A stretch of DNA of 64,000 nucleotides. It comes from Opitutus sp. (GTDB lineage: Bacteria > Verrucomicrobiota > Verrucomicrobiae > Opitutales > Opitutaceae). The stretch lies in contig SIBR01000014.1 of assembly GCA_009695065.1 (NCBI GenBank), positions 14,080 to 78,079 of the forward strand, in the 5' to 3' direction. The notes below the pieces were generated by a model. That model had not been told where the DNA came from. It was given only the letters and a program-made list of their open reading frames with translations, and ran no database searches. Positions 16,722 to 25,232 of the stretch are shown here, one piece after another. Within the stretch, counting starts at the first letter, position 1, and the number at the start of each line of letters is the position of its first letter. The position numbers and the translations under genes are program-made.

Positions 16722-16749
16722 CCCTGCGAAGCTTTAGCGTAGCAGGGCC
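16722..16749. repeat. Hairpin-forming 28-bp repeat, copy 1
   Basis: The unit begins CCCTGCGAAGC and ends GCAGGGCC. It can fold through CCCTGC/GCAGGG. It recurs at 16906-16933 with only three differences, all C/T. It lies 37 bp after the tRNA. Confidence 0.7.
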
Positions 16750-16905
16750 CGTGCCCCTCGAAGTTGAGCGTGGCAGGGTCACGGAGCAGCCGGAAACCAA
16801 CGTTGAGCGATGAGGTCGGACGACACCTACCCCCTTTCGTTCTGGTTGAAATGGGGACGCCTCCCGTCTTCGCTCGCCGTTACCGGCGACCCGAAGACTG
16901 CCCCA

Positions 16906-16933
16906 CCCTGCGAAGCCTCAGCGCAGCAGGGCC
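16906..16933. repeat. Hairpin-forming 28-bp repeat, copy 2
   Basis: This is the second copy of the element at 16722, 25 of 28 bases identical, in the same orientation. It sits 28 bp upstream of the Gfo/Idh/MocA start codon, so it will be in or next to that gene's leader. Confidence 0.7.
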
Positions 16934-16961
16934 GCGCCCCCGAAATTTTACCCAACCCGTC

Positions 16962-18194
16962 ATGACTCACCCCACTCCATCCTCCCCGTCCCGCCGCCAG
17001 TTCCTGCACGACTCGGCCGTCATCGTCGCCGCTGGGTTGCTGGCGCCGAACCTGCTTTCCGCGCAAAGCCGCCCGGCCCCTTCGAGCCGCAAGATTCGTA
17101 TGGCCGTGGTCGGCGGCGGGTTCGGCACGTCGTTCCAATGGCATGAACACCCCAACTGCATCGTGGAGGCCGTCAGCGATCTCATCCCGGAGCGGCGCGC
17201 GAAGCTCAAGCAGGTCTACAAATGCGACAAGGCTTACGACTCGCTGGAGCAGCTGATCCTCGACCGCAACGTCGAGGCCGTCGGCGTGTTCACCGGGGCG
17301 CCGGATCACGTCCGCCACGCCTTGGCGTGCCTCAAGGCGGGCAAGCATGTCATCTCCGCGGTTCCGGCCTGCATGACGCTTGAGGAGGCCGAGGTGCTCC
17401 TCGCCACGGTGGAGAACACCGGGCTGAGCTACATGATGGCGGAAACGAGTTGGTATCACCCGACCGTGATCCTGGCCCGCCAGTGGTTCCGTGAGGGCCG
17501 GTTCGGCGAGATCTTTTCGACCGAAGCCGAGTATCATCACACCGGGCTGGAGGAACTCTTCTTCGACGCCAACCGGCAACGCACCTGGCGCTACGGTTTT
17601 CCGCCGATGCACTACCCGACCCACTGCACGGGTTATCTCGTCGGCGTCACCGGCGAACGGTTGACGCGGGTGTCGTGCACCGGCTGGGGCGACGACTCGA
17701 AATTCCTCAAGGATAACGCCTATAAAAACCCGTTCTGGAATGAGACGGCGTTTTTCGTCACCGACCAGGGCCACAACTTCCGCGTCGCGGTCTACTGGAA
17801 CACGCCCACCGGCGGCACGGAGCGCGGCCAGTGGATCGGGTCCAAGCTGAGCTTGTTCGATCCGCACCCGAACGGGGCCAAGGCCACCGTCGGCGAACTG
17901 ACACCCGCGCACGAAAAGGACGACGGCGGATTCATCCGCGCGAAGGTCGCCCTGCGGCAGCCGCCGATTCCGGAGTATTGGAAGACCGACCTGCTGCCCG
18001 AAGCGCTGCGGCACCCGAGCGGGCACGCCAATTCGCACACCTTCCTGACCCACGAGTTCATCGACGCGCTCGTGACCAACCGCCGGCCCGCCGTGAACAT
18101 CCACGAAGCGCTGGCGCTGACCGTGCCGGGCATCGTCGCCCACCAGTCGGCGCTCAAGGGCGGCGAGCAACTGAAAATTCCGCAATTCGGCTGA
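16962..18194 (+). CDS. Tat-exported Gfo/Idh/MocA family oxidoreductase
   Basis: A 410-residue protein. The ATG at 16962 directly precedes a twin-arginine signal (SRRQFLHDSAVIVAAGLLAP, cleavage near LLSAQS). The longer TTG-started frame runs through the repeat region and is not native. The Rossmann domain starts with IRMAVVGGGFGTSFQWHEH, followed by NVEAVGVFTGAPDHVRHALACL. The usual EKP motif of the family appears as HVISAVPACMTLEEAE, so the lysine of EKP is missing. The C-terminal alpha/beta domain contains PMHYPTHCTGYLVGVTGERL. The family performs NAD(P)-linked oxidation or reduction of sugars, often with tightly bound cofactor when exported. Loss of EKP lysine suggests an atypical or non-redox role. 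Confidence 0.88.
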   Translation: MTHPTPSSPSRRQFLHDSAVIVAAGLLAPNLLSAQSRPAPSSRKIRMAVVGGGFGTSFQWHEHPNCIVEAVSDLIPERRAKLKQVYKCDKAYDSLEQLILDRNVEAVGVFTGAPDHVRHALACLKAGKHVISAVPACMTLEEAEVLLATVENTGLSYMMAETSWYHPTVILARQWFREGRFGEIFSTEAEYHHTGLEELFFDANRQRTWRYGFPPMHYPTHCTGYLVGVTGERLTRVSCTGWGDDSKFLKDNAYKNPFWNETAFFVTDQGHNFRVAVYWNTPTGGTERGQWIGSKLSLFDPHPNGAKATVGELTPAHEKDDGGFIRAKVALRQPPIPEYWKTDLLPEALRHPSGHANSHTFLTHEFIDALVTNRRPAVNIHEALALTVPGIVAHQSALKGGEQLKIPQFG

Positions 18195-18635
18195 GCGGGC
18201 GCTCTGCGCCACGACTTAGACTTTTGCCGGGACCACGCCTGAACTGCAAAAACCTGAGTTCAGAAAACGATGATTGAAGGTCCGGCGTTTAGACGACTCG
18301 ATGTCCTCCGTGAGCAGTCGCCAACTTAGGCCTTACGCTGAGGCTGAATAATACTGTCCGGAAGAACAGAAGCGCCATGATTCACTGGAATGCCCTCCTC
18401 GATGTGTTGCTCGGCTGGTCGGGCTTTTCCATGCCGATAGGACAATGAAGGTAGCCAGGTAAAGACCCAACACGCGGAATGACCGCAGCAACCTTACGCC
18501 ACGTCCTTCGCCGCGCTCGGCGATTGACCCCCGGTCGGGTCCTTCTTTCCCTCCCCTTTCGCCGCGGCACTCGCCGCGCGCCGGACGGCGCCCCCCGGAA
18601 CATCGTTCGGCATTCTCTCGGTCCCTACCAAACTC
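18195..18635. other. Intergenic region, 441 bp
   Basis: No convincing gene. A weak hairpin (18239-18245 with 18257-18263, CTGAACT and its complement) may end the upstream transcript, but it lacks a T-run. The PfkB-kinase promoter should lie here. No clear Shine-Dalgarno precedes the ATG at 18636. Confidence 0.6.
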
Positions 18636-19730
18636 ATGTCACTCAACATCCGTCCATCCGCGCAATGCGCCTTTGACCAAATTTCGCTCGGCGAAGTCAT
18701 GCTCCGCCTCGATCCCGGCGAGGGCCGGATTCGCACCGCCCGCGAATTCAAAGTCTGGGAGGGCGGCGGCGAATACAACACCTCCCGCGGCCTCCGCAAG
18801 GCCTTCGGCCTGAAGACCGCCGTGTGCACCGCCTTCGTCGACAACGAGGTCGGCCACCTCGTCGAGGACTTCATCATGCAAGGCGGCGTCGCCACCGACT
18901 TCATCAAGTGGCGCGAAGACGACGGCATCGGCCGCACGGTCCGCAACGGCCTCAATTTCACCGAGCGCGGCTTCGGTATCCGCGGCGCCGTCGGCAATCC
19001 CGACCGCGGCAACACCGCCGCCTCACAGCTCAAGCCCGGCGACTTCGACTGGGATCACATCTTCGGAAAGCTCGGCGTGCGCTGGTTCCACACCGGCGGC
19101 ATCTTCGCCGCGCTCTCCGCCACGACCGCCGAACTGACCGTTGAGGCCGTCAAGGCCGCCAACAAGCATGGCACGATCGTCAGCTACGATCTCAACTACC
19201 GCCCCTCGCTCTGGAAGACCATCGGCGGCCTGAAGAAGGCCCAGGAGGTCAACCGCGAGATTGCCAAGTGCGTCGACGTCATGATCGGAAACGAGGAGGA
19301 CTTCACCGCCTCGCTCGGTTTCGAGGTCAAGGGCGCCGAGGATCTCAAGCACATCGAGACCGACGCCTTCAAGGCGATGATCGAGACGGCCGTGAAGGAA
19401 TTCAAAAATTTCAAGGTCGCGGCCACCACGCTGCGCCACGTCATCACCGCCACGAAGAACGACTGGAGCGCGATCCTCTGGCACGACGGCAAATTCCACG
19501 AGAGCCGCCAGTATCCCGGCCTCGAGATCCTCGACCGCGTCGGCGGCGGCGACTCGTTCGCCTCGGGCCTGCAGTTCGGTTTCCTCCAGTTCAACGACGC
19601 CCAGAAGGCCGTCGAGTACGGCGCCGCCCACGGCGCGCTCGCCTCGACCACCCCCGGCGACACCTCGATGGCCACGCGCAAGGAGGTCGAGAAGACCATC
19701 GGCGGCGGCGGCGCACGGGTCGTGCGTTGA
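18636..19730 (+). CDS. PfkB-family sugar kinase, probable 2-keto-3-deoxygluconate kinase
   Basis: A 364-residue ribokinase-fold kinase. The start of the fold is FDQISLGEVMLRLDPGEGR, followed by the sugar-binding lid region FKVWEGGGEYNTSRGL (the G-G-x-x-x-N-x-A signature region). The C-terminal PfkB signature is LDRVGGGDSFASGLQFG, with the catalytic base Asp in GGGDSF. The N-terminal pattern GE-x-M-x-R-x-x-P resembles KDG kinases (KdgK), which phosphorylate 2-keto-3-deoxygluconate in uronate and Entner-Doudoroff-type catabolism. The KDPG aldolase partner is not in the window. A strong terminator follows at 19793. Confidence 0.85.
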   Translation: MSLNIRPSAQCAFDQISLGEVMLRLDPGEGRIRTAREFKVWEGGGEYNTSRGLRKAFGLKTAVCTAFVDNEVGHLVEDFIMQGGVATDFIKWREDDGIGRTVRNGLNFTERGFGIRGAVGNPDRGNTAASQLKPGDFDWDHIFGKLGVRWFHTGGIFAALSATTAELTVEAVKAANKHGTIVSYDLNYRPSLWKTIGGLKKAQEVNREIAKCVDVMIGNEEDFTASLGFEVKGAEDLKHIETDAFKAMIETAVKEFKNFKVAATTLRHVITATKNDWSAILWHDGKFHESRQYPGLEILDRVGGGDSFASGLQFGFLQFNDAQKAVEYGAAHGALASTTPGDTSMATRKEVEKTIGGGGARVVR

Positions 19731-19792
19731 TCTCTCCGTAATCGCGCCGCGTTGAGCCCGTTGAATGGGCCGCGCGCAAATTCCTCAAAGGC

Positions 19793-19828
19793 CGAAGGGG
19801 CGCAGCCACGCTGCGCCCCTTCGTTTTT
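19793..19828 (+). terminator. Strong intrinsic terminator after the PfkB kinase
   Basis: A 13-bp perfect GC-rich stem (19793-19805 with 19811-19823) and 5-base loop are followed by TTTTT (19824-19828). It lies 63 bp after the stop and separates the kinase from the convergent Gfo/Idh/MocA gene. Confidence 0.9.
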
Positions 19829-19843
19829 AAAACGTCAGCCGCG

Positions 19844-21118
19844 TCAGACGAGTTCGACCATGCCCGGAATGGGCACCGGGCCGAACCGGCCGGGACCGGG
19901 GCCATATTCCTTCGGGAAGATATCGAGCTTCGAGCTGTTAAGCAGCCAGCTCCACGAAATCTCCCGGCCCGTGTAGGCCGCCATGCGGCCGCCGATGGCG
20001 GTCAGCGTGCTCTCGGCCACCCGCTGCCCTTCGTTCAACGGCGTGCCATTGCGCATGCTCGCGATCAAATCCGTGTGCTCCTGCACCAGGGGATTCGGAT
20101 TCGCCCCCGCATAGTCGAACGGCTTCTCGCCCCGAATAGAACCGTTGTTGGGATCGGAGACTCCCCGGGTGCCGACGACGCGCTCGGCAATGCGGCCCGC
20201 CGATTTCGGCGAGTGGCGGCACATGCTCGCGACGCGCGCGCCGTTGGCATATTCCATTTCCACGGCAAAATGATCCCAGATGTTGCCGGGCTTGTCGCCG
20301 CGGTTCTGCCGGCCGCCGAGACCGAGGAACTTCGCTGGCGGTCCGCCGAATGCCCAGTTCATGACGTCGAGATTGTGAATGTGCTGCTCGACGATCTGGT
20401 CGCCGCTCAACCAGTCCCAGTGATACCAGTTCCAGCACTGCCATTCGAAATCGGTGAGGTCCGCGAGCCAGTCTTTCTTCTCGCGATACCAGACGTCCTC
20501 GCTGACCCAGTAACACTGGCCGCCGACGAGTTCGCCGATGTCGCCGCCGTGGATGCGCTGCATCGTCTCGATGTAGCTGGGCTGGTGACGCCGCTGCGTG
20601 CCGGCAACGACGGCGAGCCGCTTCTCCTTGGCGAGCTTCGCGGTGGCGATGACCGAGCGGCAGCCCACCGGATCCACCGCCACCGGCTTTTCCATGAACA
20701 CGTTCTTGCCGGCGGCGATCGCCGCCGCGAAATGCTGGGGCCGAAAGCCCGGCGGCGTGGCCAGAATCACGAGGTCGATGTCGGTCGCGAGAAGCTTTTG
20801 ATAGGCGTCGAATCCCGAGAAGCAGTGCTCGCGATCAATCTCCACCTTGAGCTTGGTCCGGGTGGCCTCGACCTGCCGCTGGAACAGGTCGGCCAGCGCC
20901 ACGATCTTCACGCCTGGCGCGGCATCGAGGCAGTTTTGCGCCGCGGCGGTGCCCCGGCCGCCGCAGCCGACCAGGCCGACGCGGATTGTGTCCGAGCCCG
21001 CGGTCGCGGCCATCACTCGACTTGTGCCAAGGCTGCCCAGGACGGCGGCACCGGCGGTGGCGCCGGACAACTTGACGAAATCGCGACGCGAAAGATCGGA
21101 GGGAGACGGGACATTCAT
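19844..21118 (-). CDS. Tat-exported Gfo/Idh/MocA family oxidoreductase (canonical EKP motif)
   Basis: A 424-residue protein with an N-terminal twin-arginine signal (LSRRDFVKLSGATAGAAVLG) and cleavage near VMAATA. The Rossmann domain begins IRVGLVGCGGRGTAAAQNCL. The EKP motif is intact (NVFMEKPVAVD). The catalytic segment is SGDQIVEQHIHNLDVMNW, followed by LGLGGRQNRG. It matches the large Planctomycetes/Verrucomicrobia group of exported Gfo/Idh/MocA proteins thought to oxidise sugars at C3 outside the cytoplasm. It converges on the PfkB gene. Substrate is unknown. Confidence 0.92.
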   Translation of the reverse strand: MNVPSPSDLSRRDFVKLSGATAGAAVLGSLGTSRVMAATAGSDTIRVGLVGCGGRGTAAAQNCLDAAPGVKIVALADLFQRQVEATRTKLKVEIDREHCFSGFDAYQKLLATDIDLVILATPPGFRPQHFAAAIAAGKNVFMEKPVAVDPVGCRSVIATAKLAKEKRLAVVAGTQRRHQPSYIETMQRIHGGDIGELVGGQCYWVSEDVWYREKKDWLADLTDFEWQCWNWYHWDWLSGDQIVEQHIHNLDVMNWAFGGPPAKFLGLGGRQNRGDKPGNIWDHFAVEMEYANGARVASMCRHSPKSAGRIAERVVGTRGVSDPNNGSIRGEKPFDYAGANPNPLVQEHTDLIASMRNGTPLNEGQRVAESTLTAIGGRMAAYTGREISWSWLLNSSKLDIFPKEYGPGPGRFGPVPIPGMVELV

Positions 21119-21299
21119 GGGGAGGACGAGGGATCAGGGGTTGAAGGATGCCGGTAAACGCCACTGCGCACACCAACGGCCGCAGCCACGGCCGCCGACA
21201 TGCCACGAAACGCCCGTCAATTTACGGCGATCCGGGCCGGAGGCGATCCCCGTTTGGAAATTCTCCACCCGCCATTCGCGCGCGCTGGCTCCGGCCGTG

Positions 21300-21695
21300 T
21301 CACGCAGTCGCGCGATTGTCATCGGGCAGAACCTGCGCGATCGCATCGAGAAACTTTTGCCGGTCGAACGGCTTCAGGAGCACCGCGTGCGCACCGAGCC
21401 CCCGGGCGACCTTCAGGCAGTCCGACGCCGCCATGTATTGGCCGCCCCCGGAGATGGCCAGCACGCGCGCCGCAAGCTGCTTCTTCCTCAAGGCCGCAAT
21501 GACTTCGAGGCCGTCGCCATCCGGCATGAGTACGTCCGTGATCACGAGGTCCACTGGCCGGAGGCTGAGCAGCTTCACCACTTCGTTGCCGGTGGCGCAG
21601 GCGAAGACCTGGTGCCCCAAATCGGTCAGCCAGTAGTCCATCAAATAGCGGATGCCATTGACATCGTCGGCGACCACGATGGAAAGCGGTTTCAT
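21300..21695 (-). CDS. Single-domain (CheY-like) response regulator
   Basis: A 131-residue receiver domain from the ATG at 21695 (MKPLSIVVADDVNG). The longer upstream frame has no family similarity. Acidic residues D10 and D11, phospho-acceptor D54 (LVITDVLMPDGDG), switch residue S82 and conserved K108 (VLLKPF) are all present. There is no output domain, so it probably acts by protein-protein contact or as a phosphorelay intermediate. No histidine kinase is in the window. It is divergent from the MBL-fold gene across 358 bp that contain a perfect 20-bp palindrome. Confidence 0.92.
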   Translation of the reverse strand: MKPLSIVVADDVNGIRYLMDYWLTDLGHQVFACATGNEVVKLLSLRPVDLVITDVLMPDGDGLEVIAALRKKQLAARVLAISGGGQYMAASDCLKVARGLGAHAVLLKPFDRQKFLDAIAQVLPDDNRATA

Positions 21696-22053
21696 GACGG
21701 GCAGGTCCGATTGATCAAAGCGAAGGAGGAGGAAAAGGGCATTGGCGCGCTTGAAAATATCCGGGAGCGGATCGGATTCAGGATTGCGCATCGCACCGCC
21801 AAGGAAACCACCTGAACTACCGGAATTCCGGTAGTCGCCGACGATGCGCCCGGAACCCATCGTCGCCACGGTCGCGGTCCGAACACACCCTCCCCGGTCT
21901 TCGGCCGCCCGACCATCGGGCCCGAACGGAACGGCGCGATCGAACGTATGTCCGGCCGGAAAGAATGTTTTCCGGGAATTCGACTCTGCCGGAAACTCCA
22001 TTCTCTTGGAGCGCAACCACTCCGCCGCCAGCGGCGCGGGTTCATCCGAAATC
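21696..22053. other. Divergent intergenic region, 358 bp
   Basis: It lies between the response-regulator and MBL-fold start codons. Apart from the palindrome at 21816-21835 nothing was recognised. Open frames here are upstream read-throughs without family features. Confidence 0.6.
21816..21835. promoter_or_regulatory. 20-bp perfect palindrome, candidate operator
   Basis: ACTACCGGAA is followed directly by its reverse complement with no spacer. It sits 121 bp upstream of the response-regulator start and about 220 bp upstream of the divergent MBL-fold gene. A dimeric DNA-binding protein site is the natural reading. The regulator is unknown, and the neighbouring response regulator has no DNA-binding domain. 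Confidence 0.5.
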
Positions 22054-22974
22054 ATGGGACGAATCAAATTTCTCCGCCAGATGTTCTTCGACGGCCGCGG
22101 CCCGCCGGTGCCCTCGCCGGCCCGCCCGGATCCGGGCCGCTGGACCGACGACGCGATCACGGGCAGCTGCCTCGGCCATGCCACGGTGTTGCTGAATTTC
22201 CTTGGTGTGACCGTGCTCACCGACCCCGCCTTCTCCACGCGAGTCGGGCCGGGCATTGCCCCCTTCATCTTGGGACCCAGACGCTTCATCCGCCCCGCCC
22301 TGCTGCCGCGGGAATTTCCGGCGCCCGACGTCATCGTCCTTAGTCACGCCCATTTCGATCATTTCGATCTCGGCAGCCTCCGGAAATTTCCCCGCACGAC
22401 CCCGGTCATCACGGCCCGAGCCACCGGCGACTTGCTGCGAAAATTGCGGTTTCGGGAGATCCACGAGCTCGACTGGGGCCAGTCGGTCACGCTCACGCCG
22501 CGGGGAAAATCCCTGCGGATTACCGCGCTGGAAGTCTCACACTGGGGCGCCCGGATGATGCGCGACGAGCACCGGGGCTACAACGGCTACCTCCTCGAAC
22601 GCGACGGCCGAACGGTCTGCTTCGCCGGCGACACAGCTTACACGCCCCTGTTCAAACGCCTGCGCAATCCGCGGCGCCCGCTCGATCTCATGCTCATGCC
22701 GATCGGCGCCTACGATCCGTGGATCCGGGCCCATTGCAGTCCCGAGCAGGCGGTCGCGATGGCCGCGCAGGCGCATGCCAGTTATTTCGTCCCGATCCAC
22801 CACCAGACATTCAAGCTCAGCTCGGAGCCGATGGAGGAGCCCGCCACGCGGTTGCGCGCGGCGTTGGCGAACGAACCCCACCGGTTGCTCGCCGTCGGAA
22901 CCGGGGAAACCTTCCGCGTTCCGCTCGAAGGACCGAGCGCACCGTGGCGCCTGGTGCGGCGTGTTGCCGGCTGA
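22054..22974 (+). CDS. Metallo-beta-lactamase-fold hydrolase (NAPE-PLD / UlaG-like)
   Basis: A 306-residue protein starting at the ATG at 22054 (MGRIKFLRQMFFDG). The metal site is visible: SHAHFDHFDL (H-x-H-x-D-H), then EVSHWG, CFAGDTAYTP (bridging Asp) and the final His in VPIHHQTF. The strand pattern CLGHATVLLNFLGVTVLTDP is typical of the NAPE-PLD/UlaG branch, which hydrolyses phosphodiester or lactone bonds in phospholipids or sugars. There is no signal peptide. The 3' end lies 16 bp from the convergent end of the acyltransferase gene, and phospholipid metabolism would fit that neighbour, but this is only suggestive. Confidence 0.88.
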   Translation: MGRIKFLRQMFFDGRGPPVPSPARPDPGRWTDDAITGSCLGHATVLLNFLGVTVLTDPAFSTRVGPGIAPFILGPRRFIRPALLPREFPAPDVIVLSHAHFDHFDLGSLRKFPRTTPVITARATGDLLRKLRFREIHELDWGQSVTLTPRGKSLRITALEVSHWGARMMRDEHRGYNGYLLERDGRTVCFAGDTAYTPLFKRLRNPRRPLDLMLMPIGAYDPWIRAHCSPEQAVAMAAQAHASYFVPIHHQTFKLSSEPMEEPATRLRAALANEPHRLLAVGTGETFRVPLEGPSAPWRLVRRVAG

Positions 22975-22990
22975 AACGCCCGCGCTCCCC

Positions 22991-25222
22991 TCACACGCCC
23001 GGGTCAGCCGCAAATTCGCGGGCCCGCTTCAAGTCCGTCTTGCCCGTGCCCAGCATCGGAATCTGGTCCACGTGCCGGATCATCCGGGGAACCCAAAGAT
23101 TGGGCGCACCCGCCGCGAGCAACCGCGATCGCAGTTCGTCGATCGTGACCGGCCGCGTGGTGAGCAGGACGAGCGCCTCGCCCCTCGTCGCGTCGGGCAG
23201 GCCCACCACCAGAATCGTCGGGGCCTCGTTCGACTCCCAGCCGAAGGCCTGCAGGATCATCTGCTCGACGGTGCCGTGCGGCACCATCTCGCCGCCGATT
23301 TTTGAAAAACGCGAAAGCCGGCCCTCGATGAAGAGAAACCCGTCGTTGTCGAAGCGCCCCAGGTCGCCGGTGACAAACCAGCCGTCGCGAAACGCGGAGC
23401 GCGTCTTGTCCGGGTCGTTGAGATAGCCCTCGAACACATTCGCGCCGCGAAACAGCACGATGCCCGTGTCCGTCAGCGCCCGCTCCCCGCCCGTATCGGG
23501 ATCGACGATGCGCGCCGTCATGCCCGGCATCATCCGGCCGACCGAGCCGGCGCGCTTGCCGACCTGCGGCTCGTTCGTCGAGACCACCACGGGCGGATGC
23601 GGCTGGTTGATATTGGTGGCCGGGGTGGTCTCGGTGAGACCGTAGCCCTGCAGGATATCGAGGTGAAAGGTCTCCATGAACCCACGGGCCAGGTCCTCCG
23701 GCAGTCTCTCGGCGCCCGTGACGACGAGATCGAGCGAAGCCAGCTCCGACGGATGGGCCCTTTTCAGGATCGGCCGGACAAAGGTCGGCGCCCCGAGAAG
23801 CACGGTCGCCTTCTCGTCGCGGATGGCCTCGATGACCTTGCGCGTCTCCAGCGGACTCGGCACCGTGACCACCCGGCAGCCACGCAGCATCGGATACCAC
23901 AGCGTCACGGTGAAACCGAAGCTGTGAAACACGGGCAGGCAGCCGAGCAGCGAGCACGATTCGGGCAGGATGGAGAGCGAGGAAATCTGCGCGCAGTTCG
24001 CGAGCACGTTGCGGTGAGTCAGGACCACGCCCTTGGGCTCGCCCGAGCTGCCGCTGGTGAACAACAATCCCGCCTCCGCCCGGTCGCCGATCTTCGGCAG
24101 CCGCAACAGTCCGGCGCACCACTGGTTCGGCAGCAACCAGGCGGCCGCGAGCCACGGCAGCATGGCCCGTTTGCCGCCCGCGGCGGCGATTTCGGTGCGC
24201 AGGTCGAGGGTGCGCGGTGGCCAGGGAAAGCCCGGCACCTTGGCGCGCAACGCATCGGCGGTGATCACGGTGGCCACGCCGGCGATGCGCAGGCTGGCCT
24301 CGATCGCCGCCCGCCCCGCGGTGAAATTCAGATTCACCGGCACCTTGCCCGCGACCATGACGGCGAGATTGGCGATGAAAGCCCCGGCGCCGGGCGGCAG
24401 GGCGATACCGACGCGATTTTCCGGTACGGTTCGGCGCAGCCGGCCGGCCAACGCCGCCGCCGCGGCAAAAATTTGCGCGCAGGTCAGCGGGCGGCGATCG
24501 GCGGTGCGATCGACGACGAGCAACCGGCCCGGATGCTTCGTCAGGGTGCGCACGCATTCGCGGCCGAGGTGGCGCCGCAACACGGGCCGTTCGCCAAACG
24601 CAATCGCCCCCAAGTCGAGCAGTTCCCGCCGCGCCCAGGCCGCGCTCACCTGCTCCGGCGGCGTCGGCCGGCCAAAAGCGATAAAGACGGGAGTCGGCAG
24701 GAGCCGGGGCGATTTCCAAAGGCACTTGTTGCCCGCAAACGAGAAGATCGAACCCCACAGCCCGTCGAGCGCCGCGGCCACCACCGGCACGCCCGCCTGC
24801 CGCGCCATCACCTCGAATCCCCTCTTGATCTCCATCAGCTGTCCCGTCCGGGAAATATGCCCTTCCGGGCAAATGCACACGACCTCCCCCTGGCGGAGGG
24901 CGCGCACCGCCGCCCGGATCGCCTCCGTCGGACGTTCCGGGGCCACCGGAATGCAGCCGCTGACGTCGAAGCAAAAATCGAAAAAACAGTGATGCCGGAG
25001 GCCGTTGTAACCGACGAACCGGATGGGTCGTGGACAGACCAGCTGGAGCACCACCACATCGACGTAAGAAATGTGGTTGATGACCAGCAACACGCCACCG
25101 CGGGCGGGGAAATTTTCCGTTCCACTGGCCCGGACACGATAAAGCAGCCGGGCGACGAAACGCGCCATCAGCTCGAGAAATAACGGGAGGGTCGAGCGCC
25201 GTCGAAACAGGGGTAGGGCCAT
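22991..25222 (-). CDS. Aas-like fusion: PlsC-type acyltransferase plus acyl-CoA/acyl-ACP synthetase
   Basis: A 743-residue two-domain protein. Residues about 20-215 form a PlsC acyltransferase domain with NHISYVDVV (H50-x4-D55) and CPEGHISRTG (119-128). Residues about 240-740 form an AMP-binding ligase domain with TSGSSGEPKG (389-398), GYGLTETTP and GWFVTGDLG. This is the architecture of E. coli Aas, which reacylates lysophosphatidylethanolamine using acyl-ACP made in situ. Here no MFS (LplT) domain is present. The ATG at 25222 follows the TOPRIM-like gene by 10 bp. An alternative ATG at 25261 would overlap that gene by 29 bp. The cluster context suggests cotranscription. The role is probably membrane phospholipid repair or fatty acid recycling. 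Confidence 0.87.
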   Translation of the reverse strand: MALPLFRRRSTLPLFLELMARFVARLLYRVRASGTENFPARGGVLLVINHISYVDVVVLQLVCPRPIRFVGYNGLRHHCFFDFCFDVSGCIPVAPERPTEAIRAAVRALRQGEVVCICPEGHISRTGQLMEIKRGFEVMARQAGVPVVAAALDGLWGSIFSFAGNKCLWKSPRLLPTPVFIAFGRPTPPEQVSAAWARRELLDLGAIAFGERPVLRRHLGRECVRTLTKHPGRLLVVDRTADRRPLTCAQIFAAAAALAGRLRRTVPENRVGIALPPGAGAFIANLAVMVAGKVPVNLNFTAGRAAIEASLRIAGVATVITADALRAKVPGFPWPPRTLDLRTEIAAAGGKRAMLPWLAAAWLLPNQWCAGLLRLPKIGDRAEAGLLFTSGSSGEPKGVVLTHRNVLANCAQISSLSILPESCSLLGCLPVFHSFGFTVTLWYPMLRGCRVVTVPSPLETRKVIEAIRDEKATVLLGAPTFVRPILKRAHPSELASLDLVVTGAERLPEDLARGFMETFHLDILQGYGLTETTPATNINQPHPPVVVSTNEPQVGKRAGSVGRMMPGMTARIVDPDTGGERALTDTGIVLFRGANVFEGYLNDPDKTRSAFRDGWFVTGDLGRFDNDGFLFIEGRLSRFSKIGGEMVPHGTVEQMILQAFGWESNEAPTILVVGLPDATRGEALVLLTTRPVTIDELRSRLLAAGAPNLWVPRMIRHVDQIPMLGTGKTDLKRAREFAADPGV

Positions 25223-25232
25223 GGACGCCGTT

